From Agapetus fuscipes (taxonomy: Eukaryota > Arthropoda > Insecta > Trichoptera > Glossosomatidae), in contig OX637334.1 in assembly GCA_951799405.1 (NCBI GenBank), forward strand, positions 310,001 through 374,000: 64,000 nucleotides of DNA, given 5' to 3'. Positions 20,278 to 31,457 of the stretch are shown in pieces. Below the pieces are notes generated by a model. It worked only from the letters and a program-made list of their open reading frames with translations, searched no databases and was not told the DNA's origin. Position 1 is the stretch's first letter; the number at the start of each line of letters is the position of its first letter. Made by a program: the position numbers and the translations under genes.

Positions 20278-20513
20278 ACCTTAGTACGAGTTGCAAAACT
20301 TGAGTAAAGTAAAGTTTACGGAAAGTATTAAAGAGTGATTTTCCCCAAAATCTGCCGTTTTTGTTTCTTACACTCTATGGTCTTTGCAAAAGAGTTACAG
20401 TGATAAAGAAAATCAAGTTCAAACAAACAAAAACGGCAGATTTTGGGGAAAACCACTCTTTAATACTTTCCGTAAACTTAACATTACTCAAGTTTTGCTA
20501 CTCGTACTCAGGC
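20278..20513. mobile_element. MITE-2 copy 2, intact
   Basis: The 236-bp element is almost entirely two inverted arms: AGTACGAGTTGCAAAACTTG on the left, its inverse on the right, with AAAATCTGCCGTTTTTGTTT further in. TA flanks both ends. The central CAAGTTCAAACAAACAAA is the uninterrupted target of the CCATGG element seen at 26 kb. Confidence 0.9.
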
Positions 20514-21960
20514 TACTGGTCTCTTCAACTATCAAATTTACTGTGTATGTTTTCTGTAACTGCAACTTTAAAAAAATATAGAAAACAATGCGACGGCACT
20601 CCTAGCGAGTGATTTAGTTTTCAAACACTTTTACGACTTACGCAATGTTTTATGTTCAGTTGAGTAAATTTTTAAAGGTAACCGTAACGTTTTACCAATA
20701 ATGTATTGAAACTAAAACGTTCAATAGTGGCGCTATTTAAGTTTCATACATTTTTCTTTGTAAACTCTAAGTTTGAATGCATCTAAAACTTTAAAACTCT
20801 TGCCGCCTTTGTCTAATATTAAAGTTTTTATTTTTTTTAATGAATCCTGCGCGGGAGACTTGGGATATTGCAGAGAATCTAGAGAACTATGATACTTGTT
20901 GGAGTGCCGCAATATTGCTCATCTTGAAACAGTTTTTTACACTAAAAGTGGTTAGCCTCATACAAGCCTAATATTACTGGAACATGATCTTGTATTTTTA
21001 TTCTGAAATCGAGCTTTAAATTTTAAAATCGTTTATAAAAAATCAATTTGATTGAAAACTAAAGCATTTCTAACTTAAATTCACAAAATCATTGTTCGAA
21101 GTTTGGCTTTGAATTATTTCGCAAGCTCCCTTCGTCTCTTATAGATTGTGTCGTATACAATATTGTACTTAGGTACACGGCTGACCCGAGGTCGCCCAGT
21201 GAAAGACGAAAATCCCCAATATAGCGCCGGCGCTTTGTTGTCCCTAATCCTGCAAAACAGAAAATGAAGTCTTACGTAGTTAAGAAGATGTCTATACAAA
21301 CTGACAGACTGAAAAACGGCCATTGAAACACAAAACAATAGAACGTGACAACTGCTAAGTCTGCCATAGAAAATGGCGACTCAAATTGCTAAGCATCTAT
21401 TTCATTTTATAGCAAATATTAAATATTGAATATTCGTTTACAAAAACTCATTTAGTTTTTCGTTTTAACAAAAAATGATAATTATTTCAAAATGGCGATG
21501 TGTAAAAAAGAACGCCAATTTGAATTTGAAGTTTGTTTGGATTTCAAGGTCATAGCAATGTTACCAATCTAAGAAAATAAAAAAATCCCTTTCAAAGATA
21601 GCTATTTCATTTATATCATTAGTAGGTAAAAAACATTCATATTTATTTCCTATTTGGCTGTTAATTACCTGTCATTTCTTTATTTTTTTTTTAATTTCAA
21701 GGTCAAAGTAGTGCTACCACTCAAAAGAAATCAGTTTGTAAATAATTTATTGTGTAGGTATTTAATATAAACTTTAGTAGGTAAAAATATTGACAGGAAA
21801 ATTTACCTGGCTGTTAATTCATTTCAACTACTTATTAAGTCTTTTAAAAATAAAAGAACGCAAATTTGAATTTGACGTTTTAACAAAGTTCAAAATCGAC
21901 AAAATTCTGCTTCTTTAAAAAAAGTAAAATCCAATCAATTAGGTATTATTATTTTTTAAT
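20514..21960. other. No gene; scattered repeat scraps
   Basis: Scraps of SINE-A-like sequence occur near 20800 (AAAACTCTTGCCGCC) and 20955 (GTTAGCCTCATACAAGCC). The rest is unassigned AT-rich sequence with short ORFs lacking motifs. Confidence 0.4.
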
Positions 21961-21961
21961 G

Positions 21962-22148
21962 AGATCCGCACGTACATTGGAATATACAAGCTTGTGTCGT
22001 CACCCGGATGGGTTGCTAGGGAAAAGACATACAAAAACTCTGTTATTGGTTACTAAGGACAACAGTCCCATACTAGACTGACGTTTGCTCATCGAGTTAA
22101 AAGTTCCAAATTCAAAAATATTCCGACGTCGTTTATGGCTGGTGAACA
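21962..22148 (+). repeat. REP-1 copy, longest uninterrupted
   Basis: Runs GAGATCCGCACGTACATTGG, TTGTGTCGTCACCCGGATGG, GTTGCTAGGGAAAAGACATA, TTGGTTACTAAGGACAACAG and AAATTCAAAAATATTCCGAC. The same order is seen at 31.1-31.6 kb, which defines a unit of at least 190 bp. Class unknown. Confidence 0.6.
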
Positions 22149-22590
22149 ATATCTGAAAATAAAAAAATATTCAGCTAAAAAAAACTCACGATACAAAAAA
22201 TTATAAACTTCACTTCAACAAAATAAAATATTTGATTCGGGTTTCATTTATTACGTTTCAGAGTCATCCCTCTCTTTTTCCAATACAGCAAAACTTCATC
22301 AAAGAAAAATATTTATCTCGGCGAGCAATTCAATTAAGTATTTTTTACTTCGTAATTAAATTAAAGATGGAATCCTGAAAAGTGCAAGCAATAAGAAAAC
22401 TCAAATATTTTCAATTATTATTTGTACTTTTACACTCGTATTATTAAGGACCGAAAAAAAATGGCGGCTGATCTGTAATGTAGGCGGCTAAGGCCAAGAA
22501 TAAATTTTCATTTTTATAGATGTTTTGTAGATTTTTTAGTGTTTGTTTGTTTGTATAACTGGGTTTATATAACTAATAATATTTGCTTGT
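22149..22590. other. No gene or repeat recognised
   Basis: AT-rich sequence without coding signals. Confidence 0.4.
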
Positions 22591-22594
22591 ATTC

Positions 22595-22848
22595 CTTGAT
22601 TTATAGGTTGGTTTGAGGCTGACCACCCATACTGTAAAAAATGGTTCACTTTGCCAATGTCACCCCTGTTTTAGGGAAGGTCGGCAAGAGTCGCAGGGGT
22701 TCATTCGAGATTGGGTTTTTATGTTGTTGGTCCACATGCGTCATGTGTGAGCTCGAAATTAGCGTGTCTGCATGTGGGAATGCATTTAATATGAATGTCA
22801 GATGATACATATCTTTACAACTTAGATTTAGATTTAGATTTCAGATCC
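22595..22848 (+). repeat. SINE-A copy, full length
   Basis: Starts CCTTGATTTATAGGTTGGTT and ends TTTACAACTTAGATTTAGAT with further TTTAGA units. The tail unit here is GATTTA rather than GATTA. Confidence 0.9.
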
Positions 22849-22849
22849 T

Positions 22850-23125
22850 TGGCTTAACGGTCGGCATAAAGCTGACGACCCATACTTCAAAAATGCGCGG
22901 TATAAAATTGTAGGACGGCAATCTAGGGTATTTTTTCATTATACAATAACAATATAATTACAAAGCAAATAAACTTGTTTTTCCTTTGCGGAAATAATCT
23001 TAGATTGCCGTCTTTGCTCCTACTGTTCCCTAATAAGTTCACTTTTGCGAATATCACCCCTGTTTTAAGGAGAAAAATCACATATACATGCAGGAGAAAA
23101 ATTACATATACATGCAGCATGGGTA
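22850..23125 (+). repeat. Decayed SINE-A with a ~100-bp inverted-repeat insert
   Basis: SINE-A landmarks (GCTGACGACCCATACTTC, then TATCACCCCTGTTTTAAGG) are separated by an insert. Its ends, GACGGCAATCTA (22914-22925) and TAGATTGCCGTC (23001-23012), are perfect 12-bp inverted repeats. The insert may be a very short MITE. Confidence 0.55.
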
Positions 23126-23131
23126 AACGCG

Positions 23132-23355
23132 ACTTATGATAGGTATGCGGCTAAACTCCCATGCTGTAAAAATGGTTCACTTTGCCAATGTCACCCCTGT
23201 TTCAGGGAAGGACGGCAAGAGTTGCAGGGTGTATGTCCATTTGAGATTTGATGTTCGTGTTGTAGGTTCACATGCGGCATGTGAAAGCGCGAACTTGTAC
23301 GTGTCTGCTTGTGAATCTCCAATGTAACATATCTTTGCAACTTAGATTAGATTAG
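23132..23355 (+). repeat. SINE-A copy
   Basis: Begins GGTATGCGGCTAAACTCCCA and ends ATCTTTGCAACTTAGATTAG. A ~30-bp piece before the tail (GGGAATGCAT region) is missing. Three SINE-A copies lie head-to-tail from 22595 to 23355. Confidence 0.85.
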
Positions 23356-23473
23356 AAACAAATTTTCTTGTGAGCATCCATCAAAAACATCGATATATAA
23401 GAACATCAAAAGTGAATATCTTCGTAAATAAGATTGTAAATTGCAAATACGTAGTCACCGCCAATATTTGAAA

Positions 23474-23608
23474 TGAATGATTATGATTATGATTATGATG
23501 ACTTCCTTATCAGCGCCGTTTCGTAACTCAATGTCACTCCAAGGGCGCTTAGTAATTTACTGGGCGAAGAAAAATGTCTTCATCCTCCTCTTTAGGTCCT
23601 CAATCATA
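23474..23608 (-). pseudogene. CR1/L2-type LINE 3' end fragment
   Basis: Minus-strand reading gives EDLKRRMKTFFFAQ and a stop, followed by a GCGCCCTTGGAGTGACATTG-type 3' end, GGCGCTGATAAGG and a CAT/ATC repeat tail. Similar 3' ends with (ATC)n are at 52.8 and 57.4 kb. Only ~30 codons remain. Confidence 0.7.
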
Positions 23609-24284
23609 ATGAAATTCATTATGGTCGAGTGGTTAACACCTGAAATCAGTTATCACAAGATACCCAGTCTAAGTTGTGGGCGTGCACCAAATGTAAATCA
23701 TAAATGTTGATATTTTTTTGCTCCTTAGATTATACATCAAAAACAAGACTTATAAAATGGAATACAAATAGAATAAAATATATTTGAAGACGTAAAATCA
23801 TTTTCTTGCTTTATGAAAAAAGAATCAGAATGTCAAATATCAATCATGTTGTTTTATGATTCATTCTAGCAACTTGCTTGTCGGCTTCCTCTCGTCTTAT
23901 TCTCTCCGGCAGGGTAGAGCGTCGCTACTTCTGCTTGCGGGAATATTGCAAATGTCTATATTGTAGTACTTTATGTGGGACGCCTTTCTGGAAACACCTG
24001 TTTTTCGCCGCGTCACTTCCAATTGGGCAACCCTTGGAAGCAGTGCCAGACTTCACTGATGAGAGTTTTAGTATAAAAAGGTGCCTCAAGATACCTCAAA
24101 CAGATGCAGAACTTTCCTACGAAAAGGGGCCTCAAGATACTTCAAATAGATGCAGGACTTTCTAACGGATCTCCGTGTATTTGGATGGTTTTGAACCAGA
24201 AGTAACATTGTCACTATGGTATTTTTTTTAAGTAAAAAAAATGCTCCAGCTAACCTCAAAAGTTACTTTGAGATAACCCTAATA
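23609..24284. other. No gene recognised
   Basis: A short direct repeat occurs at 24082-24105 and 24128-24151 (CCTCAAGATACYTCAAAYAGA). The ORF at 23878-24165 covering it has no recognisable domain. Confidence 0.4.
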
Positions 24285-24492
24285 TCGCCACGTTAAAGGA
24301 AAAACTGAATAAATAGTCATTCACTGATTTGAGAAATCGTAGATAAAATTATTTATTATGTGTAACTTCTCATAATACCTGAGTTCAGACTTTTGTAGTG
24401 TTTTCTCTCATATAAAATACGAAAAAATGTGCATTTATATGAGAAACTCATGTAAGCTTAATATGCATAGTTCGATAGCGCAGATACAAGTC
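24285..24492. mobile_element. MITE-3 copy, inverted orientation
   Basis: Contains CACTGATTTGAGAAATCGTA, GTAACTTCTCATAATACCTG and TGTGCATTTATATGAGAAAC, the reverse of the 17.1 and 41.4 kb copies. The terminal repeats are eroded. Confidence 0.7.
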
Positions 24493-25610
24493 TGAGGTAA
24501 CAGACAGCTTTGGCCCTTCTTATAGCAGACATAAAGATTGTTCTCGAATCACTGAGAACTGACACACGCGATACCTCCCTAGAATACTCGAGCAATCTCA
24601 ATTTTTTTTTTTATTTTTTATTTTTTTTTTTTTATTTCATAAACAATTTTTACAAGAAATATAAATCTTAAAAATTAAACATTTTTGTCCCGATAAACCA
24701 AAAAATTTCAGTTTGTCATCGGGTGCAACAATCAAATTAAAAAATATAAGTCTTAGTATTTAGTGCTAGTATGAAATAAAAAGTAAATTAAAGTTAAAAT
24801 TAGGAGACAAGAGTAGAGTAAAAACACAAATATAGTTAAGGTAATTAATATAAAAAAGTTCTTTCTCCCAGCCAAATCTTCAAAGATATCATAATTTTAT
24901 TAATGTTTGTAGATTCCTTTTTAAAGTCCTTTGGCAACAAATTAAATAATCATAATAATAAATTAAAAAATCAATACAAAAACAAAAATTACAAATAATT
25001 AATTACGCACCTACATCTAGAGACTTCACAGAATCCTGCTTAGAATATTCGAGGAAACATTCACACAATATGGAAAAAATACAAGTACAATCATACAAGT
25101 AACTAACATTAAGAGACTTCACACACTCACTCAGACAAACAAAACACATTCGCAATAATATTGTGCATTATATATCCGAACTTTACGACTTGGATTCTAA
25201 ATAATTGTGTCTACGCATAAGCCCGGCGTTGTTTTTCATTTTCCATGCAGTAAAAAGCCTTCATCTGAAGAGGCGGGCGAGTGTTGCCTGTACTACCTTG
25301 TATAGAGAAACAGTCAAAGGGAAAGCGAGGCGGGCAGGTATGTTCCCACCCACTCTCCACACTGTTCCAGAGCCTTGCGATAATATATTTTTAGCCTCGC
25401 CGTTCATGGACCAGCGGACTAAGACCTCTTCAAACGCCTCCCCCCCTGTCACAAGCCACAAGAACAACAATTTTCGATTACACTCAACCACAGCCTTCTA
25501 TCAAAAATGTATGCAAACTTCAACGCTTACAGAATGATTCTATAGCTCTTTTCTCGAAAAAAAAATTGAATAGCTTCATTTAAAACTTAAATTTGTTAAC
25601 TCAATTCAAC
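24493..25610. other. Unassigned stretch with T-rich tract
   Basis: T-rich 24600-24640 is followed by TGTCCCGATAAACC and TTTGTCATCGGGTGCAAC, a possible hairpin (CCCGAT/ATCGGG) like a minus-strand LINE tail, but no coding sequence follows. At 25205-25537 there is an ORF of 110 codons with locally higher GC. It has no domain I recognise and an overlapping 76-codon ORF on the other strand. I do not call it a gene. Confidence 0.35.
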
Positions 25611-25611
25611 T

Positions 25612-25912
25612 AAGCTGTGACTTCTTGCCGCGTTATCCTCGAAGGGTTCCGCATGTGGCGTGTGGAAGCTATTTATTTTTACAGGTAAGGAGGCCGGCCT
25701 TACGCTAACCCCTTCAGTTGAAGTTGAGGTTTCCCAGCTCTCAATGGGAGTGGTAGGCACTATTTCTTGTGAAACTTTGCCGGTATTTTAATTTGGGATG
25801 TGCAATAGACACTGCAACGGGAAATCATTTCTGAGACCCTGGGTGGATTGGAACCTGAGCTTCCGGCATGGAATGCAAGCACTCTACCAACTGAGCTATC
25901 GACCGGACTGTC
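25612..25912 (-). mobile_element. SINE-B, near full-length copy
   Basis: Minus strand: CCGGTCGATAGCTCAGTTGG, box B (GGTTCCAATCC, one change) and the body through to GCAAGAAGTCACAGCTTAGT. The tail ends in AGTTGAATTGAGTT. Confidence 0.85.
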
Positions 25913-25945
25913 AACAAATAGTAAACTATCATTTTTTTATCTGTA

Positions 25946-26891
25946 CCCTTAGTACGAGTTGCAAAACTTGAGAAAAGTAAAGTTTACGGAAAATATTAAA
26001 GAATGATTTCCCCCAAAATCTGCCGGTTTTGTTTCTTACACTTTATGGTCGTAGCAAAAGAGTTACAGTGATGAAGAAAATCAAGTTCAAACCATGGAGG
26101 AAGTATTAAATGGAGGGGTCGTACATGTGATTTAGTACCAATCAACATGATTCACCGTCTTTGACACCATACACTGTTTATAATGCTGTCTCGCTCACGA
26201 CATATGAAATGCTTTTTTCATTTTCTATGTAAGCAACGTGTCTCTACTCCGTCTTCAATCTATTTACAAATCATCAAGGAAACACATGAAATCACTATGG
26301 TAACGGATTTGTTAGTAGTGTTGTTGCAAGTATGAAGATATCTGATAAATTCTGAATTCAAAAATGTTCCCACCTCATTGTGTACGGGATGATTTCCACA
26401 AGTATCTATTACCGCGAGCATAGAAGTTACATACTTGAAGAAGCAAGTACCTATATATTTGAACATCACTAGTTCTAGAAATGGCTGTCACTTTCACGAA
26501 CAAAATTTTTCGACAAACGAAAAATAAAGTTTATCAATGTAATCATATAGAATAGTGATTAAAGTGAAATATTATTCCATGTTTTATAACACATATACTC
26601 TCATTTGTTGGCACGTTTAGAAAATACCCAGTTTGGCATTTACATGTATTTTTTTTCCAATTAGGTAACACAACTGTTCACAGTTGGAAGGTTACCGATA
26701 GACTGAATTTGGATTTTTGTGTGATGAGTGGGGTAGCGTATTTCTAATTCTCAAAGGATTGATTTCTTAGCCCATCCAGTTCTATATATCCATGGTTCAA
26801 ACAAACAAAAACGGCAGATTTTGGGGGAAATCCCTCTTTAATAATTGCCGGAAACTTTACATTACTCAAGTTTTGTAACTCGTTCTAAGGA
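25946..26891. mobile_element. MITE-2 copy 3, interrupted by the CCATGG element
   Basis: The left arm (CCCTTAGTACGAGTTGCAAA) and right arm (TTTTGTAACTCGTTCTAAGG) are flanked by TA. The centre is split exactly at CAAGTTCAAA/CAAAC by a 704-bp insertion. Without it the element would be ~236 bp, like copy 2. Confidence 0.9.
26092..26795. mobile_element. CCATGG element, copy 2 (704 bp)
   Basis: Same sequence as 5549-6275 in the same orientation and very similar throughout. It is flanked by TTCAAA on both sides (26086-26091 and 26796-26801), a 6-bp duplication. The uninterrupted MITE-2 copy at 20278-20513 shows the empty site. Ends are CCATGGA and TCCATGG. No transposase is encoded. Confidence 0.9.
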
Positions 26892-28010
26892 TACAGTATA
26901 CATCTCATGTATGTTTAATATGTTTTCAAAAGGGCCTACCCGCACACACTTTTAAAATGATTATCTACGAGTATCTCGCAGTTTACTTTTTCCCTCCCAC
27001 TGTTTTTTTAAGGTCTTAGATTTTTCATTTTCTTTGGCCCCACACAATGCCAGTCACGTCGTCCTACAGGCCTGGAATCCCAAAAAACCACCGCATGATG
27101 GATGGCTCACGCTGCGCCCTCTGGAGGTCCGGGAGTATATTTCAATTTCAGGAATTGTAAACGCAGGTTCGCGAGCTTCAGCAACACCTTTGCTAAATTG
27201 CTGGGCTTAGAGGAGACGTGGTTGGATTTAGCGAAGTTGATCACCGCTGAATAAAAGCATGGGAAGATTGATTTGCAAACGGAATCGCCTTTTAAGTGAA
27301 TTTCATTTTGTTCCTGAAAAGGTTTACAGAAGATGATTTTTTAACCAAATTTGGAATTTTGTTTCGAATCTATATTGCAAAGACCTGTTACATTGGAAAT
27401 TCACATTACATGTATTCCCACAACCAGACATTTTATTTACATCAGTTTAAGTACATCTTTTTATGATGGCGACGCCATGGCCGAGTATGTTGACTAATGT
27501 ATGTTTGAAATATAACAGATTCGATTCGATTCGATTCTTCTGAGGACACTTCACGATGATACCTTTGACGCGAGTTAACATATTATTAATAATTCGTTTG
27601 ATGAAATTAATGATTTCATAATTGTGAATTGTGGAGAGGCAAAAATAAATTGGTGAGTTGTACTATTCGTCTTATAGAATTTATTTAGACGCGTGAAAAA
27701 GGTGGTAAAATTTTGAAAAAAAAAAAACTATACAGAGGAAATTTAAAATGGAAAATAGGAAAAAAAGGCCGATCAAATATGGCCAGTTCAGATTAGTGAC
27801 ATCATGAATTAATCTAATATGTATATGGTCAATTTAAATAAATAAAATTTAAAAAAAAGATGATGGATATTAATAAATTAAAAGAGGTGGGTTTACCAGG
27901 GTATAAAGAAGTGAAAGTTTTTTTTTTTTTTAAGAAATCCTGTGCGGGAGACTCCCTAGATTCTAGAGACTCTAGGGGTCTATGACACTTGCTGTAGTGC
28001 CGCAGAGGTG
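26892..28010. other. No gene; one SINE-A scrap
   Basis: A SINE-A tail piece lies at about 27365-27430 (GTTACATTGGAAATTCACAT). GATTC repeats occur near 27520. The 27040-27240 stretch is less AT-rich but has no recognisable ORF. Confidence 0.4.
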
Positions 28011-28011
28011 T

Positions 28012-28090
28012 ACGAGCTTGGTCGTCGCTACAAAGCGCCAATACTCAAGCAAGACCCAGTTGTGTAAGGCTGGATGGACCTTTGAAAGTC
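28012..28090 (-). repeat. SINE-C body fragment
   Basis: ACGAGCTTGGTCGTCGCTAC to AAGGCTGGATGGACCTTTGA. It lacks both head and tail. Confidence 0.7.
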
Positions 28091-28756
28091 AAAAAGTCAC
28101 TCTTTATAAGCTCTGGCCAACCCTAGCAGAATATCTACTTTTATTTTTGTAAGATGGTAGACTTTCGGCCACTTATACGATCCTTTCATTCATATTCATT
28201 TTCAGAATTTAATGTAGTTTCATACGTAAGTGCCGCATCCATCTTGTCTTTAGCCCTCGCACTTTATTTACTGCCTCTCCTATTTTCGGATAAGCAGTCA
28301 ATATTCATGTCCCATCTTTCATTGTAAGGAGCCCAATATTTGTGTTAGATAGATGTGCTGCAGTGTCTAGTACGCACATATCCCCAGAAATCGGGAAACA
28401 TTTATTTTCCCATGTAAAACAAAATTCAGGGGAAGAGACGTATTGCGATCGCTCTAGGGAGCTACGGCGCAAAAAAATAGACTTGGGTTTTTATATTGTG
28501 AAATATTATTTTCATTTTTATGAGTTTTCTTCACTCAATATATGTAAATACAAAAAAACAAATATATTGTTCTTTCTTTGATATAAAACACTTCATAGTT
28601 TTATGGAAGTAAATCCAAAATACGTATTTTTTTAGTCATCCCTACTTTTTCTTATTTTTTTTAAACAAACACGTTAACTTTATTCCCACACATGCTTTAC
28701 TAAGATCCCGACGTGCACATTTATAAAAAGCTATTCTCGTGTTCCTTTTTCTTATG
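28091..28756. other. No gene or repeat recognised
   Basis: AT-rich sequence. The ORF at 28342-28581 has no motif I recognise. Confidence 0.4.
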
Positions 28757-29080
28757 TGGCATTAGCAAAAGTGTACCATTTTTTACGGTAGAGGTTGTCA
28801 GCTTCATCTAAATCTAAATCTAAGCTGCAAGGATATGTATCATTTGAGATTCATATTAAATGCATTCCCACAAGCAGATACGCATAATATCGCGCTCACA
28901 CATGCCGCATGTAGACCTACGATATAAAAAACCCAATTCTTAAATGGACATGAATTTTTGAATGGCCCTGCAACTCTTGCCGACCTTCCCTGAAACAGGG
29001 GTGACATTGGCAAAGTGAACTATTTCTTACAGTATGGGTGGTCAGCCTCATACCAACCTATAAGTCAAGGAATTATTCAT
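28757..29080 (-). repeat. Two SINE-A pieces, one nearly complete
   Basis: 28757-28803 is a 5' piece only (AGCTGACAACCTCTACCGTA, minus strand). 28804-29080 is a nearly complete minus-strand copy with TTAGATTTAGAT at its tail and a short internal insertion near 28950. Confidence 0.8.
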
Positions 29081-29738
29081 GCTTACCTTAAATGTAGAAG
29101 CACACACACTTGTAAAAAAAAAACAATAAAAAACAGGCAGGTATACATTATTTTATTAATTTTGCTTGTAGGTAATTAAAAATTCAAATAAAGTAATTTG
29201 AGAACGATCCATAGACAATTTATTTCGCATTTCTTTCGAGAGGGAATTTTATCCTCCCTCGGTTTTCATTTAATTTTCTTGTCCTCGTATACAATTTACA
29301 TCGTGGGTAGGTAGAAAAAAAAAACGTAATGAAATTTGAGACAAGGGAAATAATAATGATTTTGGGAAAACTTCCGTTAGCGTTTACAGCCTTTGTGCTG
29401 CGTTAAGTTGGCCCCCGATCGAATCAATTAATCTTGCCGCTCCCTTAATTAGCATAATATTATTACGGTTTTTCTTCTTATATCGCTGCTCGGTCTGATA
29501 CTAGGTAATTTCAAGGCGCCACTTAATTGTTTTTAAATTGAATAAATTGGCCGACAGTTGTTCTTTTCTGTAGCCTTAAATACGTACAATATTTCAGTGT
29601 TTACATTTATGGAGCTCGATATACCTAAGTAGGTATCAAAGGAAAATTTATTACTCACTCTGGTAACATTTCCCATTCCATTAAAAAATTGATAAATATA
29701 ATGAAATCTAAGTACCTACATAATATGATTGTTATGGG
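29081..29738. other. No gene or repeat recognised
   Basis: AT-rich sequence. I saw no inverted repeats or ORFs of note. Confidence 0.4.
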
Positions 29739-29739
29739 C

Positions 29740-29938
29740 TTACAACATGAATCGCTCTATATGTAAGTTCGCGCTTATACATGCCGCATGTCTTACAGCA
29801 TAAAAACCCAATCTCAAATGGACATCCACCCTGAAACTCTTGCCGTCCTTCCCTGAAATAGGGATGACATTGACAAAGTGAACCATTTTTTACAGTATGG
29901 GTGGTCAGCTGCATACCAACCTATAAGTCAAGGAACAC
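29740..29938 (-). repeat. SINE-A copy, tail truncated
   Basis: Minus-strand copy starting CTTGACTTATAGGTTGGTAT and reaching GCGCGAACTTACATATAGAG. The last ~50 bp and GATTA repeats are absent. Confidence 0.8.
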
Positions 29939-31074
29939 AAATAATGAATAATGACATTTAACTATATAAAACAAGCTGTCACTAAGTTAAATAATAAAAT
30001 TACAAAATATCTATACAACAAAAAGAAAAATTTGCACCAGGTATAAATGTTACTTTTCCAAAATGGCGGCAACTACATAATATGTTTACCAGACTGTATG
30101 TAGGATTATTTTAGGTGGTAAATAAAAAAGAAGAGTATATTTGTTTGCAATACGGTGTAGGTATATAATTGTAGTCGCTGGAAGCGACAAATGAACCGCA
30201 AAATGTCTGCACCGTATTATTTTGCTTTCCCTCCCAAACAGAAAATACAGAAAAGGCTTCACGCGGCCCCCGGCTCTTCTGTTATTACCATTAGCGCTGT
30301 TTGTTCTACGACTCGTGGCCGTGACTGTGTAAAGCAGAAACTTCAGTAATCCAAGAACGTATATGCCACAAGCAAACCGCACAAAAAAACTCGTTTCTGT
30401 GTATTTCTACATGGAAAACAAGAAATTCTGATCATGTATTTACTTTCATAAGAGAAGAATGATAACGTGAATGTAGATGCAAGCCGAAAAAATTTGAAAA
30501 TGGAACGATATGTCAAATAGTGCCACTTCCGCCAACCTTGCAAAGTAAAATAATAAATTTGTACTGGATATTAGTAGGTAAAAATAAAACGTTTGAAAAT
30601 ATAATATTTAATGTGAACATGTTGGCATTATTGATAATTCAATATTTGAAATTAGTCTGTGTGAGAGAGATAGCTGTTAAATATTTTGTAAGAGAGAAAG
30701 AAATAGGATTTAATTTGAATACGGAACGAAATTTAAAATATAATCATTGACATAAAAAGTGATTTTTTTTACCTACCTGCATGAAATTAAAAATTCGATA
30801 TTTTTTACATACCCATATTTCTCTTTACTTTTGGATAAGTCAAGCACCTTACCTGAAATAAAAAGAAAATAAACATTTAATTAAATGTTGCCAGCGGATC
30901 TGAGAGTTCATAAAAATAGAAGATAACAAACCGAATATTTTCAAAAAAACACTTATTAAATTCAAAGAATGTCAAATTCTTTTGTAAGAAATTCTTTTAT
31001 CTTTTCAACGGAATTCACAATAAATAACAATTCATTGACAAACTTTTCATTTGAACTACTTTCAAATATACAAT
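29939..31074. other. No gene or repeat recognised
   Basis: Overlapping short ORFs on both strands (30086-30750) lack recognisable domains and have AT-driven composition. Confidence 0.4.
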
Positions 31075-31146
31075 GAGGTCCGCATATGAATTGTCATAGA
31101 CATTATTGTGTCGTCACCCGGCTGCATTGGTAGAGAAAAGGTATAC

Positions 31147-31457
31147 TTTTTAAATTGTTTTGGTGAAACATTGTGGAATTCCATTTTAAATATTTGATTC
31201 AAAAAATATTAATAAATAATTTTTAGAACACTTCAATGAAAAAACTTTGTTTAAATCCACTATGAGTATTTATTTTATGAAAAAACGTTTTCGGAGATCA
31301 TTCTCCATCTTCAGTTTCCTATATAAGAAACTGAAGATGGAGAATGATCTCCGAAAACGTTTTTTCATAAAATAAATACTCATAGTGGATTAAAACAAAG
31401 TTTTTTCATTGAAGTGTTCTAAAAATTATTTATTAATATTTTTTGAATCAAATATTT
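31147..31457. mobile_element. PLE-1 terminal repeats joined tail-to-tail (palindrome)
   Basis: Two inverted arms of ~145 bp meet at a short TTCCTATATAAG centre (about 31316-31326). Each arm carries the same terminal sequence as the PLE cluster at 55.2 and 56.4 kb, including a hammerhead-like core (31286-31314 minus; 31331-31359 plus). The left arm reaches the conserved PLE N-terminal start (ATGGAATTCCACAATG on the minus strand). AAAAGGTATAC flanks both sides (31136-31146 and 31458-31468). There is no reverse transcriptase, so this is a non-coding derivative. Confidence 0.85.
31318..31381 (+). ncRNA. Hammerhead-like ribozyme fold in PLE-1 end
   Basis: The sequence equals that at 56359-56421: CUGAAGA core, U, stem II GGAGA/UCUCC with loop AUGA, GAAA, two-pair stem III with a CG loop, then UUUC pairing with GAAA upstream of the core. 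A mirror copy on the minus strand lies at 31286-31314. Fold inferred by eye; cleavage untested. Confidence 0.65.

Noticed and set aside
22595..23355. Three consecutive SINE-A copies considered as a CRISPR-like or satellite array
   Set aside because: Copies are ~240 bp, diverged, differently truncated, and separated by irregular sequence. They are adjacent SINE insertions.
24600..24660. T-rich tract considered as a minus-strand poly-A retroposed gene copy
   Set aside because: No coding sequence or recognisable transcript lies next to it, and the T run is interrupted.
25205..25537. A 110-codon ORF in a GC-richer patch
   Set aside because: No recognisable domain in this frame, an overlapping ORF on the other strand, no context. 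A THAP-like reading in another frame (FHFP) was too weak and contained a stop.
26092..26795. CCATGG element considered as a solo LTR
   Set aside because: Solo LTRs start TG and end CA with 4-6-bp direct duplications next to them. Here direct duplications exist only if the ends are taken as CCATGG.
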